Of a stretch of DNA of 64,000 nucleotides, positions 8,539-17,196 are shown one piece after another (the stretch's first letter is position 1; every line of letters begins with the position of its first letter). This DNA comes from an uncultured bacterium (GTDB lineage Bacteria; Elusimicrobiota; Elusimicrobia; Elusimicrobiales; Elusimicrobiaceae). The stretch lies in the NCBI GenBank assembly GCA_949291365.1, contig CASEVJ010000003.1:62001-126000 (forward strand). Direction: 5' to 3'. The translations under genes and the position numbers were made by a program. The notes beneath the pieces were generated by a model, which ran no database searches, was not told the DNA's origin, and worked only from the letters and a program-made list of their open reading frames with translations.

Positions 8539-9930
8539 TTACCAACCCAGCGCTTTTTCAAATTTCCCTTTCAAATCCGTATTATGATACACCCCGGCAA
8601 ACCCGTCTGCTCCGGGCCCGTACGCCACCCCCAGCAGCATGCCGGAAGAGTGGTTTCCCGTAGCCCACACCAGTCCCAAGGCCTCGTTGGTCTTGTCCAG
8701 CAAGCCGGCATAATCGGGCACCTGTCCATTCAGCTGCAAATCCAAATGTCCGCCCAATGCCTCATCGGCCATTTCCTGCAGTTTTTCCGCTGTTTTTTCT
8801 TCCGCCGGCAGCTGTTCAAATTTAGGGTACATATAATACAGCAGATGCTTGTGAGCAAACACTTTTTGATAATACGGATAATTGACAAAATCCGTATTGC
8901 CGCCGTAGAGCATTTCCCCTTGGGCGGATTTATGTTTGGCGATATCTTCGTCTAAATGGTGATAATGAAAAGCGGGGATACCCGTTTCATGGTCGGCGTT
9001 TACATAGACCAGCGTATCGCCGCTTTGCCGGGCAAAGTTCCACACATAGGCCAGGGTTTCGTCCAAATTCAGCATTTCCCACATAGCCGGCCCCGCTTCA
9101 TTGTCATGCAGTGCCCAGTCTATTTTTCCAGCTTCCACCATCAGCACAAACCCCTCTTCGTTTTGGCTTAACAGTTCTACGGCCTTTTGCGTCATTTCTT
9201 TAAGCGTAGGCGTTTGCGGATACTGCTCCATATCTCCATAAAAAGGCATTCCGTCCTCGGCAAACAGGCCCAGCACCCGCCCCTGTTTGACGGCGGCCAA
9301 TTCCTGGGTGTTTTCCACCACCGCCCAACCCTTTTTGCGGGCTTTGGCCAGCAGTTTTTTGTTTTCCTCTTGCGTAAAATATTTTTGGCCGCCGCCCAAG
9401 ACCACCTGGGCTTTTCCGTCCACTATCTGGCGGGCGATTTCATTTCTCTCTTTGCGGCTTTTTACATGAGCCAAAAAACCGGCTGGTGTGGCGTCTGTTA
9501 CATAGGCATCGGTAATCACCCCTACGGCTTTGCCGTGCTGGCGGGCCTCTTCCAACAGATTTTCCACTTTTTTGCCGTTATAATCCACCCCGATATAATC
9601 CGGGCGGGACAAACGGCCCGAAGACATCTGTGTAGCCGACCCGGCAGAATCGGTTACTATAGTATCGTAGGTATGATTAAAATAAACGCCAGTAACAGAA
9701 GCGTTGATAAATTGTTCCAACGTGGACTGTTTGGCAGGATACTGCGGCAACGACGTCAAACGTACACCCTGCATAAACATACCCATTGCGCCCGGCCCCA
9801 TGCCATCGCCGATAATCCAAATCACATTTTTGGCTTTTGGCGCACTGCCGGCTTGGCCTTCCGCGGCCCAAGCGCCCGGCAGGTAAAACGCTACAACTGC
9901 GGCAAACAGCAAGATTGCTTTTCGTTTCAT
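8539..9930 (-). CDS. phoA: Alkaline phosphatase, PhoA family
   Basis: A 463-residue exported phosphomonoesterase. A signal peptide (residues 1-22, ending AWA) is followed by the metal-binding IGDGMG (D42) and the nucleophile region VTDSAGSATQMSSG with S95. Later metal ligands occur in order: MVEAGKIDWALHDN, NADHETG and TGNHSSG, so both zinc sites look intact. It would release phosphate from organic esters in the periplasm. It follows glgA by ten bases and carries GAGGAC as ribosome binding site. No Pho box or PhoB gene is evident, and its place inside a long housekeeping operon argues against simple phosphate-starvation control. Confidence 0.95.
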   Translation of the reverse strand: MKRKAILLFAAVVAFYLPGAWAAEGQAGSAPKAKNVIWIIGDGMGPGAMGMFMQGVRLTSLPQYPAKQSTLEQFINASVTGVYFNHTYDTIVTDSAGSATQMSSGRLSRPDYIGVDYNGKKVENLLEEARQHGKAVGVITDAYVTDATPAGFLAHVKSRKERNEIARQIVDGKAQVVLGGGQKYFTQEENKKLLAKARKKGWAVVENTQELAAVKQGRVLGLFAEDGMPFYGDMEQYPQTPTLKEMTQKAVELLSQNEEGFVLMVEAGKIDWALHDNEAGPAMWEMLNLDETLAYVWNFARQSGDTLVYVNADHETGIPAFHYHHLDEDIAKHKSAQGEMLYGGNTDFVNYPYYQKVFAHKHLLYYMYPKFEQLPAEEKTAEKLQEMADEALGGHLDLQLNGQVPDYAGLLDKTNEALGLVWATGNHSSGMLLGVAYGPGADGFAGVYHNTDLKGKFEKALGW

Positions 9931-9940
9931 TTTTGTCCTC

Positions 9941-11395
9941 TTAACGGGTCAGGGTTTTTTGGTACAGCACCATATAATCGCGGGAAGACTTATCCCAGGA
10001 ATGGTCTTGCTGCATGGCGTTTCTGACCAATTTATTCCAAGTCTTTTTATCTTCAAAAACAGTCAGCGCTTTGTCCAGCGCATTATAGATACCGTTTTCG
10101 CTGAAGGTGTTAATAAAAAATCCGGTGGCACCTTCGGTGCCGGCTCCGTCTTTATAACCGCTGACGGTATCCACCAGCCCGCCCACTTTGCTGACCACGG
10201 GCAGAGTGCCGTACTTCATGGAAATCATCTGCGAAAGCCCGCACGGCTCAAAACGAGACGGCATCAAAAACAAATCCGCCCCGGCATAAATTTTGTGGGC
10301 CAGTTCTTCATCAAGCTTGGCGGCGTAAGCCACGTCCGCCGGATATTTTTTGGCCAAATCGCGGTATTGTTTTTCCAAAGCCGGGTCCCCGCAGCCCAAC
10401 ACCACAAACTGGGCTCTCTCATGCAGGCGCTCTATCACGCCGGCAGCCATGTCCAGCCCTTTTTGGTAATCCAGGCGCGACACAATGCCCACCAGCGGTT
10501 TTTGCGGGTTTTCTTCCAGCTCCAGTTCCTGCTGCAAGGCCTGTTTGGAAACGGGTTTGTTTTTGGAAAAAGTGACGGCGTCGTATCCCACCGGCAGCAA
10601 GGGGTCTATTTCCGGATCCCAAATTTCGGTATCAATTCCGTTGACGATACCGCAAAAGTTTTTGCTGCGGTATTTCAGCAGCCCTTCCAGCCCAAAGCCC
10701 ATAGCCGGGTCTGTCTGCACTTCTTTGGCATAGTTGGGGCTGACGGTGCTGACCTGGTCGGCAAATACAATGCCGCTTTTTAAAAAGCTAATCCCGCCGT
10801 AATATTCAAATTTGTCCGGCGTAAAATCCACCGGGTGGAAACCCGCTTTTTCAAAGGTGGAATACGGGAAATGCCCCTGATAGGCAATGTTGTGTATCGT
10901 CAGCAAACAGCGGGTGCGCGTATAAAAAGCGTCCAGTTTATACACCGTCTTTAAATAAGCCGGTATCAGCGCGCTCTGCCAGTCATGACAATGGATTAAA
11001 TCCGGGCGAAACCCTACAAATTTGCACCCTTCCAGCACGGCGCGGCTGAACAGGATAAAGCGCTCGTCGTTATCCACATAATCGCCCAATTTGGTGCGAT
11101 AGAGCTCCGGACGGTCAAAATAATGGCGGTTGCCCACAAAGAATACCAGCACATTGCCCCAGTTGATGTACGACAAAGACACCTGCTCTATCTTTCCGCC
11201 CACAGGAATTAAGTACACGCCGGGCACCACTTTCAAAGACGACACCCGCCGTATATTGCGGTAATGCGGCAAAAACAAAAGCACTTTGTTTCCTTTCTGT
11301 CCGGCCAACTGTTGGCCCAGCGCCCCTACCACATCAGCCAAACCTCCGGTTTTACAAAACGGAAACGCCTCACTGGCGGCTAAAACGATATTCAT
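9941..11395 (-). CDS. glgA: Glycogen synthase GlgA (GT5)
   Basis: A 484-residue GT-B fold glycosyltransferase, normal length. The N-terminus has the GT5 signature KTGGLADVVGALG, which binds the ADP-glucose diphosphate. The C-terminal half has SRFEPCGLSQMISMKYGTLPVV, the E-x7-E type catalytic region, and GIVSRLDYQKG. It extends alpha-1,4 glucan chains. Start and stop overlap the scpB end by four bases, and a GGAAGAGG site lies just before the ATG. Together with malQ (35920), the nucleotidyltransferase (34886) and the CBM48-like protein (24811) it points to an internal glucan store; glgB, glgC and glgP are not in the window. Confidence 0.97.
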   Translation of the reverse strand: MNIVLAASEAFPFCKTGGLADVVGALGQQLAGQKGNKVLLFLPHYRNIRRVSSLKVVPGVYLIPVGGKIEQVSLSYINWGNVLVFFVGNRHYFDRPELYRTKLGDYVDNDERFILFSRAVLEGCKFVGFRPDLIHCHDWQSALIPAYLKTVYKLDAFYTRTRCLLTIHNIAYQGHFPYSTFEKAGFHPVDFTPDKFEYYGGISFLKSGIVFADQVSTVSPNYAKEVQTDPAMGFGLEGLLKYRSKNFCGIVNGIDTEIWDPEIDPLLPVGYDAVTFSKNKPVSKQALQQELELEENPQKPLVGIVSRLDYQKGLDMAAGVIERLHERAQFVVLGCGDPALEKQYRDLAKKYPADVAYAAKLDEELAHKIYAGADLFLMPSRFEPCGLSQMISMKYGTLPVVSKVGGLVDTVSGYKDGAGTEGATGFFINTFSENGIYNALDKALTVFEDKKTWNKLVRNAMQQDHSWDKSSRDYMVLYQKTLTR

Positions 11396-12564
11396 GCCTC
11401 TTCCTCCTGTTTCAAATCTGGCCCGGCAGACGGCTCCGCAGCGGTATCCTGCGCGGCAGGGTCTGGCGGCAAGGGCGCTTGGCTTTGCGTCTGCGGGGTT
11501 AGCTCTTCCGATAAGCGGTCAGGCGCTTGGGCGGACGCAGCCGCCTCCGGCCCGGTCTCGGCATCTAACGCGGCGGACGGCTCTGCCGCATCAGACAGCT
11601 TTTCCACGGCGGGCTCTTCCTGCTCAAACATGTTTTTGGGACGCTTAAAAAAAGCGTCTGCCGCGTCCCCGGTCTCTTCTTCCAGCGCCAAAATGGCCGG
11701 CTCGGCCAATGGCGGCAGTTTTTCATCAAACGGCAAATCTTCCTGTTTGTTTTGCAGCTGCTTGGCGGCAAAGACCTGCAAGTCCGGCAATTCTGAAATT
11801 TTATTAAGCCCAAACAAGCGCAAAAATTCGTCCGTCGTGCCATACACCATGGGGCGGCCTATCGTGTCGCGCTTTCCCAACACACGCACCAACCCGCGCT
11901 CCAGCAGCCGCTCCAGCGGGGCCGCCACATCCACGCCGCGTATCATTTCCATTTCCGCGCGCGTAACCGGCTGTTTGTAAGCAATAATAGCCAATGTTTC
12001 CAGCGCGGCGTTGGACAGGCGCGTGGTCATTTTTTCGTTATAGAGCCGGCGCACCCAGCGGCCGTATTCCGGCTTGGTGCACATTTGGTATCCGCCGCCG
12101 ATTTCCAAAATGCGAATGGCGCGGCCCGTGTCGGCATATTCTTTGGCAAGCTCATCAATAATTTCCAGCACCCGTTTGGCATTGACCGTTTCCACCACTT
12201 CGGCAATGCGGGACGGTTTTAAAGGGCGGTCGGTAATAAAAAGCAAATTTTCAATAATTTGTTTGGCTTCATCGCTCTCAAGCAGTGCCGCCTTGTCTGT
12301 CTGCGGGGCGTCTTGGGCCGAATGATTGTCAGACGGAACAGCATTCGCAGCGCGGCGGGGCTCTTCGTCAGCCGGCTGTGCCTGCGGGGCAGCGCATGCT
12401 TGCGCTGTTTCCGGCAGGGCTTGCTGCACGGCCGATGACGGGGCTTGCGGCTGGCCGGCCCCCTCTTCCGCCGCTTCCTGGCTGGCGGTCATTTCGCCCG
12501 GCAGATCGTTTTCCTGCGGGTGGGGAGTGTCGGTTTGAGAGGGGTTTTGCAAAAGTTCTTCCAT
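11392..12564 (-). CDS. scpB: Segregation and condensation protein B, with long tails
   Basis: ScpB is the winged-helix partner of ScpA and SMC in chromosome condensation. The conserved core is about residues 95-260 (IIENLLFITDRPLKPSRIAEVV, ALETLAIIAYKQPVTRAEME, GRPMVYGTTDEFLRLFGL). At 390 residues the protein is about twice the usual length because it carries an N-terminal extension of about 95 residues and a C-terminal one of about 125, both low-complexity and rich in Ala, Pro, Gln and Glu. scpA lies twelve bases upstream, so the pair is intact. The tails look disordered; their role is unknown. Confidence 0.93.
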   Translation of the reverse strand: MEELLQNPSQTDTPHPQENDLPGEMTASQEAAEEGAGQPQAPSSAVQQALPETAQACAAPQAQPADEEPRRAANAVPSDNHSAQDAPQTDKAALLESDEAKQIIENLLFITDRPLKPSRIAEVVETVNAKRVLEIIDELAKEYADTGRAIRILEIGGGYQMCTKPEYGRWVRRLYNEKMTTRLSNAALETLAIIAYKQPVTRAEMEMIRGVDVAAPLERLLERGLVRVLGKRDTIGRPMVYGTTDEFLRLFGLNKISELPDLQVFAAKQLQNKQEDLPFDEKLPPLAEPAILALEEETGDAADAFFKRPKNMFEQEEPAVEKLSDAAEPSAALDAETGPEAAASAQAPDRLSEELTPQTQSQAPLPPDPAAQDTAAEPSAGPDLKQEEEA

Positions 12565-12576
12565 AGAATCTCCGTA

Positions 12577-13338
12577 CTAGGCCGCGTCCCCGTGCATGAG
12601 TTCGCGGAAATCCGTATCTTTGTTATCGGGGTTTAAATAAATGCGTATTTGCCCGTCTTGCTCATCTTGCCGGGCCAGCAGTTTTTTAATCTTCATCAGC
12701 TCCAGCACCGCCATAAAGCAGGTGATAATACCGCGCTTTTTCGTTTCCCCCACAAAAATATCGTCCAGCAATATCCATTGGCGCGTTTTAAGCAGCTGCA
12801 CCACTTTTTCCATTTTGCTTTCAATGGGAAACTCTTCTATTTTCAGCAATTCTACGCGCTTGCGTTCGTCCAACCGGTCAAAGGCGCGTTTGACAGCAGA
12901 GAGCAAATCAAACAGCTGCAAATTAAGCACTTTCTCGCCATTGTCAAAAATGGGGGCCGATTTATAAAAATTGTCTTTGTTTTCTTCCAGCTTTCCTTCC
13001 AAAAACTTGCCGGCTTCTTTGTATTTTTGGTATTCAAGCAGCTTGGCAATAAGCTCTTTGGCAGGGTCTGGCCCTTCGTTTTCACTGGTGGGCACCTGGG
13101 AAGGCAGTAAGCTTTTGGCTTTAATCTGCATCAGCGTACTGGCCATGACCAGAAATTCGCCCGCAATTTCCAAATTCAGCTCCTTCATCACGTTTAAGTA
13201 ATCTAAATACTGTTTCGTGATTTCGGAAATCGTCACGTCCGTCACGTCCAAATTGTCTTTTTTGATAAGGTGAAGCAGAAGGTCCATGGGGCCTTCAAAG
13301 ACATTGATGTGGACGTTAATGGGCGCGGTGTTTATCAT
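12577..13338 (-). CDS. scpA: Segregation and condensation protein A (kleisin)
   Basis: A 253-residue kleisin that bridges SMC heads in the bacterial condensin complex. The N-terminal signature FEGPMDLLLHLIKKDNLD and the following ISEITKQYLDYL are characteristic. The middle is charged and helical, and the C-terminal winged-helix part is also recognisable. The length is standard. Its ATG overlaps the trpS stop by four bases and scpB follows, the usual order. SMC itself is not in this window. Confidence 0.95.
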   Translation of the reverse strand: MINTAPINVHINVFEGPMDLLLHLIKKDNLDVTDVTISEITKQYLDYLNVMKELNLEIAGEFLVMASTLMQIKAKSLLPSQVPTSENEGPDPAKELIAKLLEYQKYKEAGKFLEGKLEENKDNFYKSAPIFDNGEKVLNLQLFDLLSAVKRAFDRLDERKRVELLKIEEFPIESKMEKVVQLLKTRQWILLDDIFVGETKKRGIITCFMAVLELMKIKKLLARQDEQDGQIRIYLNPDNKDTDFRELMHGDAA

Positions 13339-14396
13339 TTAATCACTTTCATAGCCCGTTTGACTTCTTGCAGCGTCACTTCTGCCGAAGCACGCGCGGC
13401 TTCCTTGCCGCTGTGCAAAATCTGCTGCAGCTGGGCTTTGTCATTTTCAAAAATTTTGCGTCTGTCCAAAAACGCTTTCAACTCCGGCTCCATCAGCGCA
13501 AAGAGCTGTTTTTTACACGCCACACACCCCAATGCGCCGGCTTTGCATTCTTCACAGCGTTTCTGCCAGTCCGGGTTATAAATTTTGTGGAAAGCAAACA
13601 CCACGCACCCTTCCGGGTCAGCAGGGTCGTTGGCTTTCTTTTTATTGGGGTCGGTGTACATGGACATCACTTTTTTGCGCACACTATCCAAATCTTCCCC
13701 CAAGTCAATGGTGTTGTTGTAAGATTTGGACATTTTGTGTCCGTCCAGCCCCGGCACTTTGGCTATTTTGGTAAACAGCGGCTTGGGCTCCACAAACACA
13801 TTGTCCGTGCCGTAAATTTCATTAAAGCGGCGCACCAAATCCCGCGCAATTTCCAAGTGTGCGGTTTGGTCTTGCCCCACAGGCACCAGCGCGGCTTTGT
13901 GAATTAAAATATCCGTCGCCATCAGCACCGGATAGCCCAAAAAGCCATAGACGGAAATATCTTCATCGGCAAGCCCTTTAACACGCTCTGCCAGCGGGGT
14001 GTTTTCGTCGCCTTGCAGCTGCCCGGCGTATTTGCGGGCCAGCAGCTCCTGGATTTGTTCTTTATACGTCGGGTTGCGCAGCAGCCAGCCCAACGGGGTA
14101 ATCATGCCCAGCAGGGTGTTTAGCTCGCTTACCTGCGGCACATCGGATTGGATAAAAATGGTGCATTTCTGCGGATCCAGCCCGGCAGAGAGCCAGTCCA
14201 CCAGCATTTGCTCACTGTTTTGGGCCAAATTTTCGGTATGTTCGTAAGCGGTGGTCAGCGCGTGCAAATCCGCCACAAAGAAAAAACACTTGTATTTGTT
14301 TTGCAAATCCACCCAGTTTTTCAGCGCCCCGTGATAGTTGCCCAAGTGTAATTTGCCCGTCGGGCGCATGCCGGATACGATAATGTCTGTGCTCAT
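13335..14396 (-). CDS. trpS: Tryptophan--tRNA ligase
   Basis: A 353-residue class I aminoacyl-tRNA synthetase. The HIGH-type motif is HLGNYHG near residue 17, after SGMRPTGKL, and the KMSKS motif is present in full (GLDGHKMSKSYNN). Near residue 270-295 there is a Cys-rich insertion (CEECKAGALGCVACKK) that could bind a metal; such clusters occur in a subset of bacterial TrpRS. It charges tRNA-Trp. The ATG lies nine bases after the stop of the site-2 protease gene, so the two are co-transcribed. Confidence 0.96.
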   Translation of the reverse strand: MSTDIIVSGMRPTGKLHLGNYHGALKNWVDLQNKYKCFFFVADLHALTTAYEHTENLAQNSEQMLVDWLSAGLDPQKCTIFIQSDVPQVSELNTLLGMITPLGWLLRNPTYKEQIQELLARKYAGQLQGDENTPLAERVKGLADEDISVYGFLGYPVLMATDILIHKAALVPVGQDQTAHLEIARDLVRRFNEIYGTDNVFVEPKPLFTKIAKVPGLDGHKMSKSYNNTIDLGEDLDSVRKKVMSMYTDPNKKKANDPADPEGCVVFAFHKIYNPDWQKRCEECKAGALGCVACKKQLFALMEPELKAFLDRRKIFENDKAQLQQILHSGKEAARASAEVTLQEVKRAMKVIK

Positions 14397-14405
14397 GAGT
14401 CCTCT

Positions 14406-15041
14406 TTAGATACCAAAAATTTTGCCCAGCAAACTAACCACCAAATACATCGGCGGATACAAAACATAACGGAAAAGTCCCGTCAAAATCAGTCCAAACA
14501 CCACATACATTCCCCACCGCCCAAAAAAGCGCGAATAAGCCAGCGCCGCATTAATCGGCAGCAGCGCTTCCACAATGTGTCCCCCGTCCAGCGGGCTGAT
14601 GGGCATAAGGTTAAATACGGCAAGCAGCACATTAATTTGCAGCCCGTATATGAGGAACTGAATGGTTTGCGCCGTGCCCTGTGCAGACAGCACCCCCGAC
14701 ACCAGCGTCAGCTTAATTAAAAACGCACACACCACCGCCAACAGCAAATTAGCCGTCGGCCCCGCCAGTGCCACTTTGCCCATGCTTTTGCGCGGGGAAG
14801 GCAGGCGCATGGCATTGACCGGCACGGGCTTGGCCCAGCCGAACATTGGCACCCCCAACACATAGCATAGCCCCGGCACCGCTATCGTACCGATGATGTC
14901 CACATGTTTTAACGGGTTAAGCGTCAGCCGCCCCATCAAATAGGCCGTATCATCGCCCAAGCGGTAGGCCACATATCCATGTGCAAATTCATGCAGCACA
15001 ATGGAAAAAAACAGTATGGGTAAAATGATAAATAACTCCAT
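14406..15041 (-). CDS. Site-2 protease family membrane protein (M50B, YwhC-like)
   Basis: A 211-residue polytopic membrane metalloprotease. The zinc motif HEFAH (H17, H21) lies in the first membrane segment and the second motif NLMPISPLDGGH lies near residue 140. About five membrane segments and no PDZ domain identify the short S2P subgroup whose substrates are mostly unknown. It is the first gene of the twelve-gene minus-strand run. No Shine-Dalgarno is seen; a TAGAAT hexamer ends six bases before the ATG, which suggests a leaderless transcript. Confidence 0.93.
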   Translation of the reverse strand: MELFIILPILFFSIVLHEFAHGYVAYRLGDDTAYLMGRLTLNPLKHVDIIGTIAVPGLCYVLGVPMFGWAKPVPVNAMRLPSPRKSMGKVALAGPTANLLLAVVCAFLIKLTLVSGVLSAQGTAQTIQFLIYGLQINVLLAVFNLMPISPLDGGHIVEALLPINAALAYSRFFGRWGMYVVFGLILTGLFRYVLYPPMYLVVSLLGKIFGI

Positions 15042-15053
15042 ATTGCTATTCTA
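15042..15053 (-). promoter_or_regulatory. -10 element, leaderless start of the site-2 protease operon
   Basis: Minus-strand TAGAAT at 15048-15053, then six bases, then the ATG at 15041. With the usual start about seven bases after the -10, transcription would begin at the A of ATG. No clear -35 is seen. Confidence 0.6.
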
Positions 15054-15090
15054 CTAAAATATTACGCGTTCGGAAACGGCCCGCCCCAAT

Positions 15091-15119
15091 ACAAAAGACC
15101 CCGCCTTTTGGCGGGGTCT
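15091..15119 (-). terminator. Intrinsic terminator after lysC
   Basis: Ten-base perfect stem AGACCCCGCC/GGCGGGGTCT with a four-base loop, followed on the minus strand by a short T run. It separates lysA-lysC from the site-2 protease operon. Confidence 0.85.
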
Positions 15120-15130
15120 GAAAAGCGGTT

Positions 15131-15862
15131 TTATTTGATTACCGTGCCGGTCTGCCCGGTCTGGTAATGGACGATGCGTATTTCTATGCCTTTTTCTTTA
15201 GCCAGGCGCACCGCGTCGGGGTGCAGCACATTGGCGCCGTTTAGGGCCAGTTTATACATTTCGTCAAAGTCCAGCACTTCGTATTTTTGGGCTTGGAGGT
15301 CTTTGTTGGGGTCTGCGCTGTAAACGCCGTCCACATCTTTAATCATTTCCACGTGTGTAGCGCCCAGCTGGCTGGCTAAAAACACAGCCGACACATCCGA
15401 CCCGCCGCGCTTGAGCGTGGTAATCTCTTTGTTCTCTCCAATCCCCTGAAAGCCCGCCACCACCGGCACGTGTCCGGCCTCCAGCTCATGCACCAGGCGG
15501 TTGCCCTGTAATTTTAAAATATCCGCCCCGGTATGGGCGCAGGTGGTAATGAGTCCGATTTGGCTGCCGGTCAACGATACCGACGGCACCCCAATATCAC
15601 GCAGAGCAATAGACAACAGCGCCACGCTGACCCGCTCCCCAGTGGTAATAAGCATATCCAGCTCCCGCTTGTCGGGGTTGCGGCTGATACTGTAGGCATG
15701 GTCTAGCAGTACATCGGTCAGGTTGCCGTTGGCGGAGGCCACAATCACGGGCAGATAATTTTTATCATAGCGGGATTTAATCAGCTGGGCCGCCATAAGG
15801 AGTTTTTGTTTATTGGCCAGCGTATTGCCGCCGAATTTCATAATGCAAATTTGTTTGCTCAT
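15131..15862 (-). CDS. lysC: Aspartate kinase, catalytic domain only
   Basis: A 243-residue amino acid kinase domain. KFGGNTL near residue 9 matches the KFGG signature, TTGERVS the aspartate-binding part, and TTLKRGGSDVSA the phosphate loop. Typical aspartokinases have 400-460 residues because two ACT domains follow; here the protein ends right after the kinase fold, at GTVIK, with a terminator 12 bp later. Lysine or threonine feedback through ACT domains is therefore not expected. lysA lies two bases upstream, which supports a role in lysine/diaminopimelate synthesis. The region after the stop shows no leftover ACT-like frame, so this looks like a genuine short form rather than a recent truncation. 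Confidence 0.92.
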   Translation of the reverse strand: MSKQICIMKFGGNTLANKQKLLMAAQLIKSRYDKNYLPVIVASANGNLTDVLLDHAYSISRNPDKRELDMLITTGERVSVALLSIALRDIGVPSVSLTGSQIGLITTCAHTGADILKLQGNRLVHELEAGHVPVVAGFQGIGENKEITTLKRGGSDVSAVFLASQLGATHVEMIKDVDGVYSADPNKDLQAQKYEVLDFDEMYKLALNGANVLHPDAVRLAKEKGIEIRIVHYQTGQTGTVIK

Positions 15863-15864
15863 AG

Positions 15865-17121
15865 TTATTTTCCTATCCAGGAGGGCACGCTTTGGCCTTC
15901 CAGCATTTCTTCATAGCTGCTTCTGCGGCGCACCACGGCATATTCGTTGCCGCGCACCATCACTTCCGCCGGAAGCGGGCGGAAATTGTACTGCGACGCC
16001 ATAGACGCGCCATACGCCCCAGCACACATTATAGCTAATAGACGGCCCGACTGCACAGGTTCAATAATGCGCTCTTTGGCAAATACGTCGCCCGATTCGC
16101 AAATCGGCCCTACGATATCGGCCACCACCGGCGCCGTGCCCGCGCGGTGTACCGGCAGAATGCTGTGCCAGGCGTCATACATGGCGGGGCGGATTAAATC
16201 GTTCATGCCCGCGTCCACAATGACAAAGCGTTTTTGGTCGGTCTGTTTGGTATACAGCACCCGGGTAACCAGCACGCCGGCATTGCCCGCTACGGAGCGG
16301 CCCGGCTCCACGATAATATGTTTGTCCAGCTCGCCTAATGTCTCGCGCACCACCTGGGCATAGGCCTCACAGGTGGGCGGGAGCTCCACATTGTAATTAA
16401 TCCCCAAACCGCCGCCCAAATCAATATTTTCTATCGCAATGCCGTCCGCTTCCAGCGCGCGCACCATAGCGGCTATGCGCGTAAAGGCCAGGCGGAACGG
16501 CTCCAAATCCAACAGCTGCGAGCCGATATGCACCGCTATCCCGCACACCCGCAGCGACGGCATCTGCGCCGCCGCGTGGTACAGCTCATGCGCTTCCGGC
16601 CAGGGCACGCCGAATTTATTTTCTTTTTTGCCGGTGGTAATTTTGACATGGGTCAGTGCGTCTACATCCGGGTTGACACGCAGGGCCACATTGGCCCGCT
16701 TGCCCACGCGCTGGGCCACCTGGGCCAAAAGCTGCAGTTCCTCGGCAGATTCCACATTAATCTGGCGTATGCCGTGGCGCAGGGCCTGCTCCAGCTCCTG
16801 TGCGGTTTTGCCCACGCCGGAGAATACTATTTTGTCTGGAGAAATGCCCGCTTTGAGCGCCAAAAACAACTCCCCGCCAGACACCACGTCCGCCCCGCCG
16901 CCCAGCGCCGCCACCGCAGACACCACCGCCAAGCTGGCATTGGCTTTGACCGAATAGCACACCTCACTGTGGAACGGCTCCAGCGCGCGGCGGTAGGCCT
17001 CTATATTGGCCGCCAGCTTGCTGTAGGAATAGCAATAAAAGGGGGTTCCCACTTCCTGCGCTATTTTCTCCAAAGATACACCTTCCGCCTGCAATTCTCC
17101 GTTTTCATAATGGAAACACAT
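15865..17121 (-). CDS. lysA: Diaminopimelate decarboxylase
   Basis: A 418-residue fold-III PLP enzyme that turns meso-diaminopimelate into L-lysine. The PLP lysine is in CYSVKANASLAVV near residue 59. VHIGSQLLDLEPF and the Gly-rich LGGGLGI phosphate loop follow; the C-terminal barrel has VGPICESGDVFAKER and GAYGASMASQYN. AAGGAG lies five bases before the ATG. Between this gene and its likely promoter are a Lys-rich leader ORF and a strong terminator hairpin, so expression is probably controlled by transcription attenuation (separate entries). Confidence 0.97.
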   Translation of the reverse strand: MCFHYENGELQAEGVSLEKIAQEVGTPFYCYSYSKLAANIEAYRRALEPFHSEVCYSVKANASLAVVSAVAALGGGADVVSGGELFLALKAGISPDKIVFSGVGKTAQELEQALRHGIRQINVESAEELQLLAQVAQRVGKRANVALRVNPDVDALTHVKITTGKKENKFGVPWPEAHELYHAAAQMPSLRVCGIAVHIGSQLLDLEPFRLAFTRIAAMVRALEADGIAIENIDLGGGLGINYNVELPPTCEAYAQVVRETLGELDKHIIVEPGRSVAGNAGVLVTRVLYTKQTDQKRFVIVDAGMNDLIRPAMYDAWHSILPVHRAGTAPVVADIVGPICESGDVFAKERIIEPVQSGRLLAIMCAGAYGASMASQYNFRPLPAEVMVRGNEYAVVRRRSSYEEMLEGQSVPSWIGK

Positions 17122-17138
17122 ACGCTCTCCTTGCCAAC

Positions 17139-17170
17139 AAAAACCCCCGCTTGCAATGAAGCGGGGGTTT
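17139..17170 (-). terminator. Terminator hairpin in front of lysA, candidate attenuator
   Basis: Twelve-base perfect stem AAACCCCCGCTT/AAGCGGGGGTTT with a six-base loop and a following T run on the minus strand. It ends 18 bp before the lysA ATG and 27 bp after the stop of the leader ORF, in the direction of lysA transcription. Its loop and 3' arm contain TTGCAAGC (plus-strand 17149-17156), the exact complement of GCTTGCAA inside the leader ORF (17216-17223). That pairing would open the terminator, so an attenuator is likely by inference. Confidence 0.75.
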
Positions 17171-17196
17171 AAATCGGTATATTGTTTAAATTACGG

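Noticed and set aside
9187..10026. 279-residue plus-strand frame opposite the phosphatase gene
   Set aside because: Antisense shadow of a gene with intact catalytic motifs; His/Phe/Arg-rich composition typical of the reverse frame.
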